The translations under genes were made by a program, and so were the position numbers. From Acrocarpospora pleiomorpha (GTDB lineage Bacteria; Actinomycetota; Actinomycetes; Streptosporangiales; Streptosporangiaceae), in assembly GCF_009687885.1 (NCBI RefSeq), contig NZ_BLAF01000042.1, positions 1-64,000 of the forward strand: a stretch of DNA of 64,000 nt. The letters run 5' to 3'. Shown piece after piece: positions 31,336-40,123 of the stretch (position 1 is the first letter of the stretch; every line of letters starts with the position of its first letter). The notes beneath the pieces are model-generated. The model worked only from the letters and a program-made list of their open reading frames with translations. It was not told the DNA's origin and did no database searches.

Positions 31336-32495
31336 GCGGCTGCTCCTTCCAGGTGGACCGACGCCGACAGTTCCCGGCTGACCCGCCGCTGCTCGGCCGC
31401 GATCCGGTAGCGGTGCACCAGCTCGTACGCGATGACGACCGCCAGCACGATCACGCCCTGCATGATCGTAACGATCTCGGGTGACACCTTCTTGAGGCTG
31501 AGAATGTTCTGCGAGACGTCCAGGAAGCTCCACAGCAGGGCCCCGAAGGCGACCCCGATCGGGTTGTTCCGGCCGATCAGCGCGATGGCGATGCCGGTGA
31601 AGCCGAACCCGGGCGGGAAGTCGAGGCTGTAGGAGTAGGAGGAGCCGAGCAACTGCGGCATGCCGACCAGGCCGGCCATCCCGCCGGAGATCAGCATGGC
31701 GATGACGATCATCTTCTTGACGTTCACCCCGCTGGCCACGGCGGCCGGTTCGGACAGACCGGTGGAGCGCAGGTTGAAGCCGAACCGGGTGCGGTTGAGC
31801 AGCACGTGGAACCCGATCCCGACCAGGACGGCCAGGATGAACAGGCCGAACACCTCGTTCGGGGCCTGCGGGATGAGCGGGATGCCCGGCGCGTGCCCCG
31901 ACTCGGGGATCGGGTTGGTGCCGATGTTGTTGCTCCCGGCCACCGGCACCGCCCACTGGGCCAGCAGCCAGGCGCCCAGCCCGGTGGCGATGGTGTTCAG
32001 CATGATGGTGGAGATGACCTCGCTGACCCCGCGCTTGGCCTTGAGCACGCCGGCGATGCCCGCCCAGGCCGCGCCGACCACCACCGCGACCACGATGATC
32101 AGCCCGATGTGCAGCGGTTTCGGCAGCGCGACCGCGCCGCCGACGGCGGCGGCGCACAGGGCGGCCAGCCGGTACTGGCCGTCCACGCCGATGTTGAAGA
32201 GGTTCATCCGGAAGCCGAGCGCGACGGCCATCGCGGAAAGGTAGTAGGCCGAGGCCAGATTGATGATCAGCACGATCGAGCGGGGAGTGCTGCCGTACTC
32301 GACCATGGCCAGCAACGTGTCGACGGGCGGGTGGTCGGTGAGGATCAGCACCAGCGAGGTGATCAGGCCCGCGAACAGGATCGCCAGCACCGGCGCGGCC
32401 AGCGCCATCAGCCCGTTGAGCTTGATCCGACCGATGAGCCGGTTGGCGAATGTGTCGCGATGGGGGGTTTGGGGGACTTCCTTGCCAGTGGTCAT
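31332..32495 (-). CDS. ABC nucleoside/sugar importer permease (first)
   Basis: 387 residues from ATG 32495, ATGA overlap with the ATPase gene. BPD_transp_2 permease of YufP/NupP type: FRMNLFNIGVDGQYRLAA is the signature corresponding to VVNIGLEG of the other permease, followed by KRGVSEVISTIMLNTIA. About nine helices. Neighbours on both sides overlap, so the complex is made in step. Confidence 0.92.
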   Translation of the reverse strand: MTTGKEVPQTPHRDTFANRLIGRIKLNGLMALAAPVLAILFAGLITSLVLILTDHPPVDTLLAMVEYGSTPRSIVLIINLASAYYLSAMAVALGFRMNLFNIGVDGQYRLAALCAAAVGGAVALPKPLHIGLIIVVAVVVGAAWAGIAGVLKAKRGVSEVISTIMLNTIATGLGAWLLAQWAVPVAGSNNIGTNPIPESGHAPGIPLIPQAPNEVFGLFILAVLVGIGFHVLLNRTRFGFNLRSTGLSEPAAVASGVNVKKMIVIAMLISGGMAGLVGMPQLLGSSYSYSLDFPPGFGFTGIAIALIGRNNPIGVAFGALLWSFLDVSQNILSLKKVSPEIVTIMQGVIVLAVVIAYELVHRYRIAAEQRRVSRELSASVHLEGAAA

Positions 32496-33997
32496 GCGTC
32501 CTCCCCGGCACCGGTCATGGCCGAGCCGAGCTGTTCCGGAGTCACGTTCGCGGGGTCGACATCCGCGACGATCTTGCCGCGCAGCAGCACCTTCAGCGTG
32601 TCCGACAGGCCGATCAGCTCGTCCAGGTCGGCGGAGATGAGCAGCACCGCGAGCCCGGCGGCGCGGGCGTTGCGCAGGTGGTCCCAGATGGCCGCCTGGG
32701 CGCCGACGTCGACGCCCCGGGTCGGGTGCGACGCGATGAGCAGCACGGGGTCGCCGCTCATCTCCCGGCCGACGATCAGCTTCTGCTGGTTGCCGCCGGA
32801 GAGCGCGGCGGCGTCCACGTCGATGCCGGGGGTGCGGACGTCGTACTGGGTGACGATGCGTTCGGTGTCGGCGCGGGCGCCCTTGCGGTCGATCCAGACG
32901 CCGCCGGAGTTGTGGCCGAGGATGCGGTTCTCCCACAGGGGGGCCAGCAGCAGCAGGCCGTGGCGCTGCCGGTCCTCCGGGATGTAGCCGATCCCGGCCT
33001 CGCGGCGGCGCAGCGTGGACCAGTCGCCGATGTCGGTCCCGGCCAGGGTGATGGCGCCGGAGGAGGGGCGGATGCCCATGATGGCCTCGACCAGTTCGGC
33101 CTGGCCGTTGCCCTCGACCCCGGCGATACCGAGGACCTCGCCCTTGTGGATGGTGAAGGAGATGTCGTCGAGCAGCGGCCGCCCGCCGTCGGTCCCCATG
33201 GTGAGGCCGGTGACCTCCAGCGCCACCGTGTCGGTGACCGTGGACTCGCGGGTCTCCGGGCTGGGCAGTTCGGAGCCGACCATGAGCTCGGCCAGCTGCC
33301 TGGCGGTGACCGAGGCGGGGTCCACGCTGGCCACCGTGGTGCCGCGGCGGATCACCGTGATCGCGTCGGCGACCTTGAGCACCTCGTCCAGATGGTGCGA
33401 GATGAAGATGATCGTGATGCCCTCGCGGACCAGGCCGTGCAGGTTCTCGAAGAGCTCGTCCACCTCGTGCGGCACGAGCACGGCGGTGGGCTCGTCCAGG
33501 ATGAGGATGCGGGCGCCCCGGTAGAGCACCTTGAGGATCTCAACCCGCTGCCGCAGGCCGACGCCGATGTCCTCGACCAGCACGTCGGGGTCGACGTCCA
33601 GACCGTACGCGTCGGAGATCTCCTTGATCTTCTTGCGGGCGGCGGCGAAGTCGAGCGCGATGCCGCCCTTGCGCGGCTCGCTGCCGAGGACCACGTTCTC
33701 CAGCACGGTCAGGTTGTCGGCCAGCATGAAGTGCTGGTGCACCATGCCGATGCCGGCCGCGATGGCGTCTCCGGGGGTGTGGAAGGAAACCGGGGAGCCG
33801 TTGATGTGGATTTCACCCTCGTCCGGCCGCTGCATGCCGTACAGGATCTTCATGAGCGTGGACTTGCCGGCGCCGTTCTCGCCGACGATGGCGTGGATGT
33901 GGCCTTTGGTCACGCTCAGGTGGATGTCGCGGTTGGCGACGACGCCCGGGAATCGTTTGGTGATCCCGTCCAGGGCGACTGCGGTCTGGGTGCTGAT
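32492..33997 (-). CDS. ABC importer ATPase, two ABC domains (nucleoside/sugar type), apparent AUC start
   Basis: 501 residues if started at 33997. Domain 1: ALDGITKRFPGVVANRDIHL (A-loop), GENGAGKST, MVHQHFML (Q-loop), ILILDEPTAVL. Domain 2: degenerate P-loop GVEGNGQAEL, LSGGNQQKLIVGRE signature, LLIASHPTRGVD. This pattern is typical of RbsA/YufO ATPases. The first ATG/GTG/TTG in frame is GTG 33913, which would delete the conserved A-loop. Upstream, GGGAGG sits five bases before ATC (33997-33995), and the family-like sequence STQTAVALDGITKRF follows it. So AUC is the best-supported start, with CTG 33973 or a base error as alternatives. A strong hairpin separates it from bmpA. Confidence 0.9.
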   Translation of the reverse strand: MSTQTAVALDGITKRFPGVVANRDIHLSVTKGHIHAIVGENGAGKSTLMKILYGMQRPDEGEIHINGSPVSFHTPGDAIAAGIGMVHQHFMLADNLTVLENVVLGSEPRKGGIALDFAAARKKIKEISDAYGLDVDPDVLVEDIGVGLRQRVEILKVLYRGARILILDEPTAVLVPHEVDELFENLHGLVREGITIIFISHHLDEVLKVADAITVIRRGTTVASVDPASVTARQLAELMVGSELPSPETRESTVTDTVALEVTGLTMGTDGGRPLLDDISFTIHKGEVLGIAGVEGNGQAELVEAIMGIRPSSGAITLAGTDIGDWSTLRRREAGIGYIPEDRQRHGLLLLAPLWENRILGHNSGGVWIDRKGARADTERIVTQYDVRTPGIDVDAAALSGGNQQKLIVGREMSGDPVLLIASHPTRGVDVGAQAAIWDHLRNARAAGLAVLLISADLDELIGLSDTLKVLLRGKIVADVDPANVTPEQLGSAMTGAGEDA

Positions 33998-34025
33998 CTC
34001 GGCCTCCCGAAGGAAAGTAAACCAA

Positions 34026-34054
34026 GGGGCCCGGCGTTGCAGCTACCGGGCCCC
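34026..34054 (-). terminator. Intercistronic hairpin between bmpA and the ABC ATPase gene
   Basis: GGGGCCCGG (34026-34034) pairs with CCGGGCCCC (34046-34054) over an 11-nt loop, followed on the minus strand by T-rich DNA. It begins 14 bp after the bmpA stop. It is probably a partial terminator or 3'-end stabiliser that keeps the lipoprotein in excess over the transporter. Confidence 0.75.
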
Positions 34055-34068
34055 GCGGTGTCATCGGG

Positions 34069-35133
34069 TCAGGCGCCGGTGGGAACCGTGATCTCGCCGC
34101 TGATGACCTTGTTCTTGTACTCGTCGATCTGGGCCTTGATGTCGTCGATCTTGCCGCCGGTGAGGGAGTAGTCGACGCCGCCGGCCTTCAGGTCGTAGAC
34201 GGTGATCCCGGGCTTGACGGTGTTGGCGGTGAAGTTCTTGATGAAGTCGAAGACCGCGACGTCGACCTTCTTCAGCATCGAGGTGATGATGACGTCGGCG
34301 ACGGTCGGGTCGGCGGTCTTGGCCTGGTCGGAGTCGACGCCGATGGCCAGGCCGTTGGCGGCCTTGGCGGCCTCGAAGACGCCCGCGCCGGAACCGCCCG
34401 CGGCCTGGTAGACCACGTCGGCGCCCGCGTCGAACATGCCCTCGGCGGCGGTCTTGCCCTTGGCCGGGTCACCGAAGCCGGAGAAGTCCGGGGGCTGGGT
34501 CAGGTACTTCTTCTGTACGGTGATGTCCGGCTTGACGGCCTTGGCACCGGCTTCGAAGCCCGCCTCGAACTTGTGGATCAGCGGGACGTCCACGCCGCCG
34601 ACGAAGCCCACGTTGTTCTTGGTGGACTTGAGCGCGGCGGCCACGCCGACCAGGAACGAGCCCTGCTCCTCGGCGAAGACCAGGTTGGAGATGTTCGCGC
34701 CCTCGGCGGCGTCGTCGACGATGGCGAACTTGACCTCGGGGAACTCCTTGGCGACCTTGGTGATCGCGGCGGAGTAGGCGAAGCCGACCGCGATGATCGG
34801 GTTGTAACCGCCGGTGGCGAGGAGGCGGAGGCGCTCCTCCTTCTGCGCGTCGGTCTCGCCGTTGGCGGCCTCGAGCTCGTTGACCTCGACGCCGAGTTCG
34901 GCCTTGGCCTTGTCCAGACCGGCCGCGGCGGAGTCGTTGAACGACTGGTCACCACGCCCGCCGATGTCGTATGCGAGGCCGACCTTCGCCGAAGCCGCGG
35001 CCGGGGCGGATGACGAGGCCGGTGCGCCGCTGGGCGCGGCCTCGGTGCCGTCACCGCCGCAGGCGGCGACGGCGAACAGCATGGCGCTCGCCGCGGTACC
35101 GGCGATGAGCCTGCCAAAACGATTGCGGAGCAA
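34069..35133 (-). CDS. bmpA: BmpA-family nucleoside-binding lipoprotein
   Basis: 354 residues from TTG 35133 with AAGGGGAG seven bases upstream. Lipobox FAVAACGG places the lipidated Cys at 25; a Ser/Ala/Pro linker follows. Mature part: VGLAYDIGGRGDQSFNDSAAAGLDKA, VGFAYSAAITKVAKEFPEVKFAIVDD, GFVGGVDVPLIHKFEAGFEAG, AGADVVYQAAGGSG. These are hallmarks of PF02608 binding proteins for purine nucleosides. First gene of the importer operon. Confidence 0.93.
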   Translation of the reverse strand: MLRNRFGRLIAGTAASAMLFAVAACGGDGTEAAPSGAPASSSAPAAASAKVGLAYDIGGRGDQSFNDSAAAGLDKAKAELGVEVNELEAANGETDAQKEERLRLLATGGYNPIIAVGFAYSAAITKVAKEFPEVKFAIVDDAAEGANISNLVFAEEQGSFLVGVAAALKSTKNNVGFVGGVDVPLIHKFEAGFEAGAKAVKPDITVQKKYLTQPPDFSGFGDPAKGKTAAEGMFDAGADVVYQAAGGSGAGVFEAAKAANGLAIGVDSDQAKTADPTVADVIITSMLKKVDVAVFDFIKNFTANTVKPGITVYDLKAGGVDYSLTGGKIDDIKAQIDEYKNKVISGEITVPTGA

Positions 35134-35291
35134 GGTGAACTCCCCTTCCGTGACGTCCAACTTCCGTCGCACGCGCGAAAGGAACGCACGGCAACCCTGC
35201 ACGGAAGATAGTTGTTTGACCTGCAACTACCAAATGCTCACACAAGTCCGCAACAGGTCCGTTATCCAGCTAGGTCCTGCCTGTGACCAGG

Positions 35292-36311
35292 TCAACCGGT
35301 CGGAACCTTGATCGTTCCGTTGATGATCTGCCGCTTGAGCTCGTTGAGCCGGGGCACGAAGTTGCGAATGTGGCCGCCCGTGGTGGTGTAGTCCACGCCG
35401 CCCGCCTTCAGGTCGTAAGTGACCGAGCCGGTCTTCACCGCGCCCCGGAGCACGCTGAAGATGAAGTCGTACACCGCGACATCGACTTCTTTGACCATTG
35501 AGGTGATGATGCGGCCGCGGACCGAGGGGTTCGCGGTCTCGGCCTGATCGGTGACCACCCCGATCGCCCATTTTTCCGCGGCCAGCGCCGCCTCGAACAC
35601 CCCCGCGCCGGAGGCGCCCGCGACCTGGAAGACGACATCGGCGCCGGAGCCGTACATTCTGGCGGCGACGGCCCTGGCCCGGGGCGGGTTGTAGAAGCCG
35701 GACAGGTCCGGCGGCTGGGAGAGGTACTCGACCTGGATCCGGTCCTTCGGCCGGACGTGCGCGATGCCCGCCCGGTAGCCGACCTCGAACGCGTGGATCC
35801 CCGGCGCGTTCACCCCGCCGACGAAACCCAGGCTGTTCTTGGTGGACTTGAGCGCGCCCGCCGCGCCGACCAGAAACGCGCCCTCGTTCACGGCGAACAC
35901 CAGGTTGGTGATATTGGCCGCGGTCGCCGACGCGTCGTCCAGGAGGGCGAACCTGACCCGGGGGAACTCGGCCGCGACCTGCTTCACCGCGGCCGCGTTG
36001 GGGAACCCGACCCCGATGATCGGATTGCAGCCACTCCTGACGAGCAGCCGGAGCCCCTCGATCCTCGGGGCGTCACCCTCGCCCGCCAGAGCCCCCAGCT
36101 CCCTGGTCCGCAACCCGAACTCGACCTTGGCCCTGTCCAGACCGAACGCGACCGAGTCGTTGTACGCCTGGTCGCCGCGCCCACCCACTCCGTACATCAG
36201 CCCGACCGTCGTCATCGAGCTGCTGCTCGGCACGGGCTCGCTCTCGGGAGCCGGCCCGCCGCAGCCGACGACGGCCGAGACCAGCGGGATGATCAGGATC
36301 ACGCGACGCAC
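35292..36311 (-). CDS. Second, divergent BmpA-family lipoprotein
   Basis: 339 residues from GTG 36311 (GAGGGGGA upstream). Lipobox SAVVGCGG, lipidated Cys17. It aligns with the downstream BmpA over its whole length (VGLMYGVGGRGDQAYNDSVAFGLDRAK, LGFVGGVNAPGIHAFEVGY) but is much diverged. Both end in KVPTG-type tails. Probably an old tandem duplication with changed ligand preference, sharing the single ABC transporter downstream. It lies 158 bp upstream of bmpA and may have its own promoter. Confidence 0.88.
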   Translation of the reverse strand: MRRVILIIPLVSAVVGCGGPAPESEPVPSSSSMTTVGLMYGVGGRGDQAYNDSVAFGLDRAKVEFGLRTRELGALAGEGDAPRIEGLRLLVRSGCNPIIGVGFPNAAAVKQVAAEFPRVRFALLDDASATAANITNLVFAVNEGAFLVGAAGALKSTKNSLGFVGGVNAPGIHAFEVGYRAGIAHVRPKDRIQVEYLSQPPDLSGFYNPPRARAVAARMYGSGADVVFQVAGASGAGVFEAALAAEKWAIGVVTDQAETANPSVRGRIITSMVKEVDVAVYDFIFSVLRGAVKTGSVTYDLKAGGVDYTTTGGHIRNFVPRLNELKRQIINGTIKVPTG

Positions 36312-36393
36312 ATGTCCCCCTCAGCGACGCCATGTATAAACCAGCGTCACCTTTAAGGCGCAACGCGTAGCTCGCCGCCCCGGAAAGCTTGGG

Positions 36394-37593
36394 TCACATG
36401 GCGGCAAGCGCGGTCGCGGACATCACCTTGACGCCGATCCCGATCGCCCGCTCGTCGATGTCGAACGCCGGGTGGTGGATGTCGGTGACCGCGGTCGCGC
36501 CCGGGGGCCGCACGCCCAGCCGGGCCAGCGCGCCGGGCACGGACTCGATGTACCAGGAGAAGTCCTCGCCGCCCAGGCTCTGCGGGGTGGGCACGGCGGC
36601 GCTCTCGCCGATGAACTTGCTCACCGCGTCGTTGAACATCTGGATGCTCTTGGCCTCGTTGACCGTGGCCGGGGTGCCCCTGCGGTAGTCCAGCTCGACG
36701 TCGAGCCCGTACGGCTCGGCCACCTGGTCCACCAAAGACTTGATCAGTTCCGGCGCGGTGTGCCAGGTGTCCTCGTCCAGGGAGCGCACGCTGCCCTGGG
36801 CGTACCCGACGTCGGGGATGGTGTTGAACGCGGACCCGGCCGAGATCTGCCCCCAGACCAGGCTGAGGCTGGACCGCGGGTCCACCCGGCGGGACAGGAC
36901 GGCGGGCAGCTCGGTGACGATCTTGCTCAGCGCGAACACCAGGTCCACGGTCAGGTGCGGCCGGGCCGTGTGGCCGCCGGGCCCGGACACCTTGAGCTGC
37001 ACGTTGTCGCAGGAGCCGGTGATCGCGCCGGTGCGCAGGCCGACCTTGCCGACCTCGATCCTGGGGTCGCAGTGCACCGCGAAGATCCGGTCGACCCCGG
37101 ACAGGCCGCCCTCCTTGACGACTTCGAGCGCGCCGCCCGCGATCTCCTCGGCGGGCTGGAAGATCAGCCGGACCCGGCCGGGCAGCAGCCCCGCCTCGGC
37201 CTGAGACTGCAGGAAGAGCCCGGCCCCCAGCACGATCGCGGTGTGCGCGTCGTGCCCGCACGCGTGGCAGGCGTGCGGGTACACCGACCGGTACGGAACA
37301 TCCTTCTCATCCTCCATCGGCAGCGCGTCGATGTCCGCGCGCAGGGCGATGAGCGGCCCGTCGCCCCGGCCGATGTCCGCCCACAGGCCGGTGCCACGCA
37401 CGAGCGGGCGTGGGCTGAGCCCCGCGTCCTTCAGCCGCTGCGCGATCGCCTCGGTGGTGCGGTGCTCGTTGAAGGCGGTCTCCGGGTGGGCGTGCAGGTC
37501 ACGCCGGAACTCGATCAGTTCCTCGTCGTGCTTGACGAGGAACTGGGCCAACTGCCCGGCGAGTTCGGTCCCCTCCGCGAGCGAGGTCGTCAC
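36394..37593 (-). CDS. M20-family amidohydrolase (AmiA/AmiB-like)
   Basis: 399 residues from GTG 37593. M20D metallo-amidohydrolase: ALRADIDALPMEDE, HACGHDAHTAIVLGAG (metal ligands), FQPAEEIAGGA (Glu), AVHCDPRIEVG, and LGGEDFSWYIESVPGA near the C-terminus. Relatives hydrolyse N-acyl amino acids or similar amides. M. tuberculosis AmiA1/AmiB1 lie next to deoD-pmmB in a comparable neighbourhood. The substrate cannot be read from sequence. Confidence 0.9.
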   Translation of the reverse strand: MTTSLAEGTELAGQLAQFLVKHDEELIEFRRDLHAHPETAFNEHRTTEAIAQRLKDAGLSPRPLVRGTGLWADIGRGDGPLIALRADIDALPMEDEKDVPYRSVYPHACHACGHDAHTAIVLGAGLFLQSQAEAGLLPGRVRLIFQPAEEIAGGALEVVKEGGLSGVDRIFAVHCDPRIEVGKVGLRTGAITGSCDNVQLKVSGPGGHTARPHLTVDLVFALSKIVTELPAVLSRRVDPRSSLSLVWGQISAGSAFNTIPDVGYAQGSVRSLDEDTWHTAPELIKSLVDQVAEPYGLDVELDYRRGTPATVNEAKSIQMFNDAVSKFIGESAAVPTPQSLGGEDFSWYIESVPGALARLGVRPPGATAVTDIHHPAFDIDERAIGIGVKVMSATALAAM

Positions 37594-37605
37594 TGGCGTT
37601 CCCTT

Positions 37606-38787
37606 TCACGTTCCTATGTGGTCAGTCGGTTCGCGGGAGGTGTGGCGGCCGGACGTCACGAACCGGTTCTCGGCGAACTCGGTGATGGTGGCGTCCACGA
37701 CGTCTTCGAGCGTGCCGCCCCCGGCGCGGACGGCCCGCTGGCGTTCGCACGAGCTGCCCTGCTCCAGCACGTCGGACAGCACGGCCAGCTCGTCGGCGCA
37801 GCCGAGCCGGTCGGCAACGGGCTCGAGCTCGCGCTTCAGCTCGTAGAGCATGTCCCGCATCGGCGCGGTGGCGCCCCGGTCGTCGGTGATGACGGTGGCG
37901 TCCAGGCCGTATCGGGTGGCCCGCCACTTGTTGTCCCGGACCACCCAGGCGGCCGGTTGGGGTAGCGTGTAGCCGCGGTCGAGCTGCTGGTCGAACTGTT
38001 GCACGAGACACTGGGACAGCGCGGTGACCATCCCGACCTCCCGCAAGGTCGGAATGCCGTCGAACATCCTGATCTCGATCGTGCCGAAGTCGGGGTGTGG
38101 CCGAATGTCCCACCACACCTCTTTGATGCTTCTGATGGTGCCGGCACGCACCAGGGTGTCCATGTACTCCTCGAACTCCGCCCAATCCGCCAATAGATGC
38201 GGCGGTCCAGCTGTGGGCAGCGCACCAAAAACGATGGCCCGGCTGGAGGCGAGCCCGGTGTCTTGGCCGCCCCAGTACGGGCTAGAGGTCGTCAACGCCA
38301 GGAAATGCGGCAGGTAGGCCGCAAGTGCGTTGACTATAGGAATGACTTTATCTCTTTCCCGCACCCCCACGTGGACATGTACGCCAAATGTTTGGATGCG
38401 CCGCGCCAGCCACTGCAGTTCCACCACCAGTTCGGCGTAGCGCTGCATGGGCGAATACTCGGCGTCCTGCCACTCGCTGATGGCGTGAGTGCCCGTACAG
38501 GCCAGGGCGATTCCCCGGGGTTCCACCACGGAGCGTAACCGCTGGATGCTCTTGTCCAGATCGTGTACGGCTTCCGCCGCCGTGTGGCAGATATCGGTCA
38601 CGATCTCGATCTGCGACTCCATGAGCTCGTGCATGGCCTTCGGCCGGGAGCTCTCACTCAGGTCAGGTACGGCGGCGAGCACGTCACGCGCATCCTGCCG
38701 GAGGCGCCGCGTACGCGTGTCGACGAGCTGCAGCTCCCATTCGACGCCCAGAGTGGCGCCACGGGATGGATTGAACTCAATCGCCAC
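37606..38787 (-). CDS. GCS2-family glutamate-cysteine ligase-like carboxylate-amine ligase
   Basis: 393 residues. The start GTG 38787 follows GGAGGT by four bases; the ATG at 38799 overlaps that ribosome-binding site. SRGATLGVEWELQLVD, FGVHVHVGVRERDKVIPIVNAL and TIEIRMFDGIPTLREV are the YbdK/GCS2 core motifs (ATP and Mg sites). YbdK homologues make gamma-glutamylcysteine weakly; in actinobacteria, EgtA-type members act in ergothioneine synthesis, but no egt genes are nearby. Confidence 0.9.
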   Translation of the reverse strand: MAIEFNPSRGATLGVEWELQLVDTRTRRLRQDARDVLAAVPDLSESSRPKAMHELMESQIEIVTDICHTAAEAVHDLDKSIQRLRSVVEPRGIALACTGTHAISEWQDAEYSPMQRYAELVVELQWLARRIQTFGVHVHVGVRERDKVIPIVNALAAYLPHFLALTTSSPYWGGQDTGLASSRAIVFGALPTAGPPHLLADWAEFEEYMDTLVRAGTIRSIKEVWWDIRPHPDFGTIEIRMFDGIPTLREVGMVTALSQCLVQQFDQQLDRGYTLPQPAAWVVRDNKWRATRYGLDATVITDDRGATAPMRDMLYELKRELEPVADRLGCADELAVLSDVLEQGSSCERQRAVRAGGGTLEDVVDATITEFAENRFVTSGRHTSREPTDHIGT

Positions 38788-39034
38788 AACTACCTCCATA
38801 GTCCATCGTCTCAGGCACCGTCACTCGGCGTGGCAAAAATCGGCCATCCCGAATTCCTCACCATGAGCGGTTGCGTTCAGTGCATGGTCACTCAGGAGCC
38901 AAGATCCTCCAATACCCCCCAAACCGTCACACATCGCTAAGCCCTTGCGGCGTGCGCTCATCGATGCCCGGAGCCCAGTAGGGTCGGCGTGTCGCGATGC
39001 GTACGGCTGCGAGCTTTGGGGGAGATGTCCGGAC

Positions 39035-40123
39035 ATGCGAATTGGGACGAGCGCCCTCGGGGTCGCAGTACTGACGACTGCCCTGATCGGGGCAGGGCAA
39101 TCGAGCGCCCGGGCGGACACGATCGGCGGCGAACAGCTGGCCGGAACCGGCCTGGTGCTCCCGCCCGGCGTGAAGGCCCCGCCGAAAAGCAAGGCCAGCG
39201 CGTTCGTGATCGCCGACGCCGAGACCGGGCAGGTGCTGGCGGCCAAGAACCCGCACGGGCGGTTCCTGCCGGCGAGCACGCTCAAGGCGCTGACCGCGGT
39301 CACGCTCATCCCCAAGCTGAACAAGAACAAGCGGGTCCAGCCGAGCCGGGAGGCCTGCAACATCGAAGGCAGCGCGGTCGGCCTGGTGCCCAAGCCGATC
39401 TACCAGGTGGACGATCTGTTCCGGGCCCTGCTGATGGTCTCGGGCAACGACGCCGCGCACGCCCTGGCCGAGGCCAACGGCGGCGTCCCGGCCACCCTGG
39501 CGGACATGAACGCCGAGGCCAGGCGGCTTCAGGCCAACGACACGGTGGCCAAGACCCCGAGCGGCCTGGACGAGCCCGGCCAGAGCAGTTCCGCCTACGA
39601 CCTGGCGCTGATCGCCCGCGCGGGCCTCAAACTCCCCTCGTTCAAGAACTACATCTCCACCAAGACCGCGAAATTTCCGGCGCCCAAGGGCTACTACGAG
39701 ATCGGCAACCACAACAAGCTGCTCTGGACCTACAACGGCATGGTGGGCGTGAAGAACGGCTGGACGTCCAAGGCCCTGGGCAGCTTCGTCGGCGCGGCCA
39801 ACCGGAACGGGCACACCGTGATCGTCGCGATCATGCGCCACGAGGGCGCCTTCTGGAGCGAGGTGGCCGACCTGCTCGACTGGGGCTTCGCCCACCGCGG
39901 CAAGGTCGCCCCGGTCGGCACGCTCGTCGACCCGCTCCCCGACCCCACCCTGACGCCGCTCGCCGCCAGATCGGTCACGCCGATCCCCGCGGCCGCGGAC
40001 GTCGCCACCACCACGGTCGAGAAGAGCGGCACCCCGCTGGTGGCCACCCTCGTCCTGATCGGCAGCCTGGCCGGCGGCCTGGTCTGGATCGGATACGGCA
40101 TCCGCCGCCGCGCCCGCCGCTAG
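39035..40123 (+). CDS. dacC: D-alanyl-D-alanine carboxypeptidase (class A/C low-molecular-weight PBP)
   Basis: 362 residues. Signal peptide ~1-28, S11 domain with nucleophile Ser81 in STLK, SGN in MVSGNDAAH, and KNG in VKNGWTSKALGS (the usual KTG as KNG). A Pro/Thr linker and one C-terminal helix with Arg-rich end (GYGIRRRARR) anchor it outside the membrane. It trims peptidoglycan stem peptides. The stop overlaps the convergent YihY gene by CTAG. Confidence 0.92.
   Translation: MRIGTSALGVAVLTTALIGAGQSSARADTIGGEQLAGTGLVLPPGVKAPPKSKASAFVIADAETGQVLAAKNPHGRFLPASTLKALTAVTLIPKLNKNKRVQPSREACNIEGSAVGLVPKPIYQVDDLFRALLMVSGNDAAHALAEANGGVPATLADMNAEARRLQANDTVAKTPSGLDEPGQSSSAYDLALIARAGLKLPSFKNYISTKTAKFPAPKGYYEIGNHNKLLWTYNGMVGVKNGWTSKALGSFVGAANRNGHTVIVAIMRHEGAFWSEVADLLDWGFAHRGKVAPVGTLVDPLPDPTLTPLAARSVTPIPAAADVATTTVEKSGTPLVATLVLIGSLAGGLVWIGYGIRRRARR

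Noticed and set aside
35134..35291. Possible riboswitch or RNA gene upstream of bmpA
   Set aside because: No purine-riboswitch core or stable conserved-looking fold could be recognised by eye.
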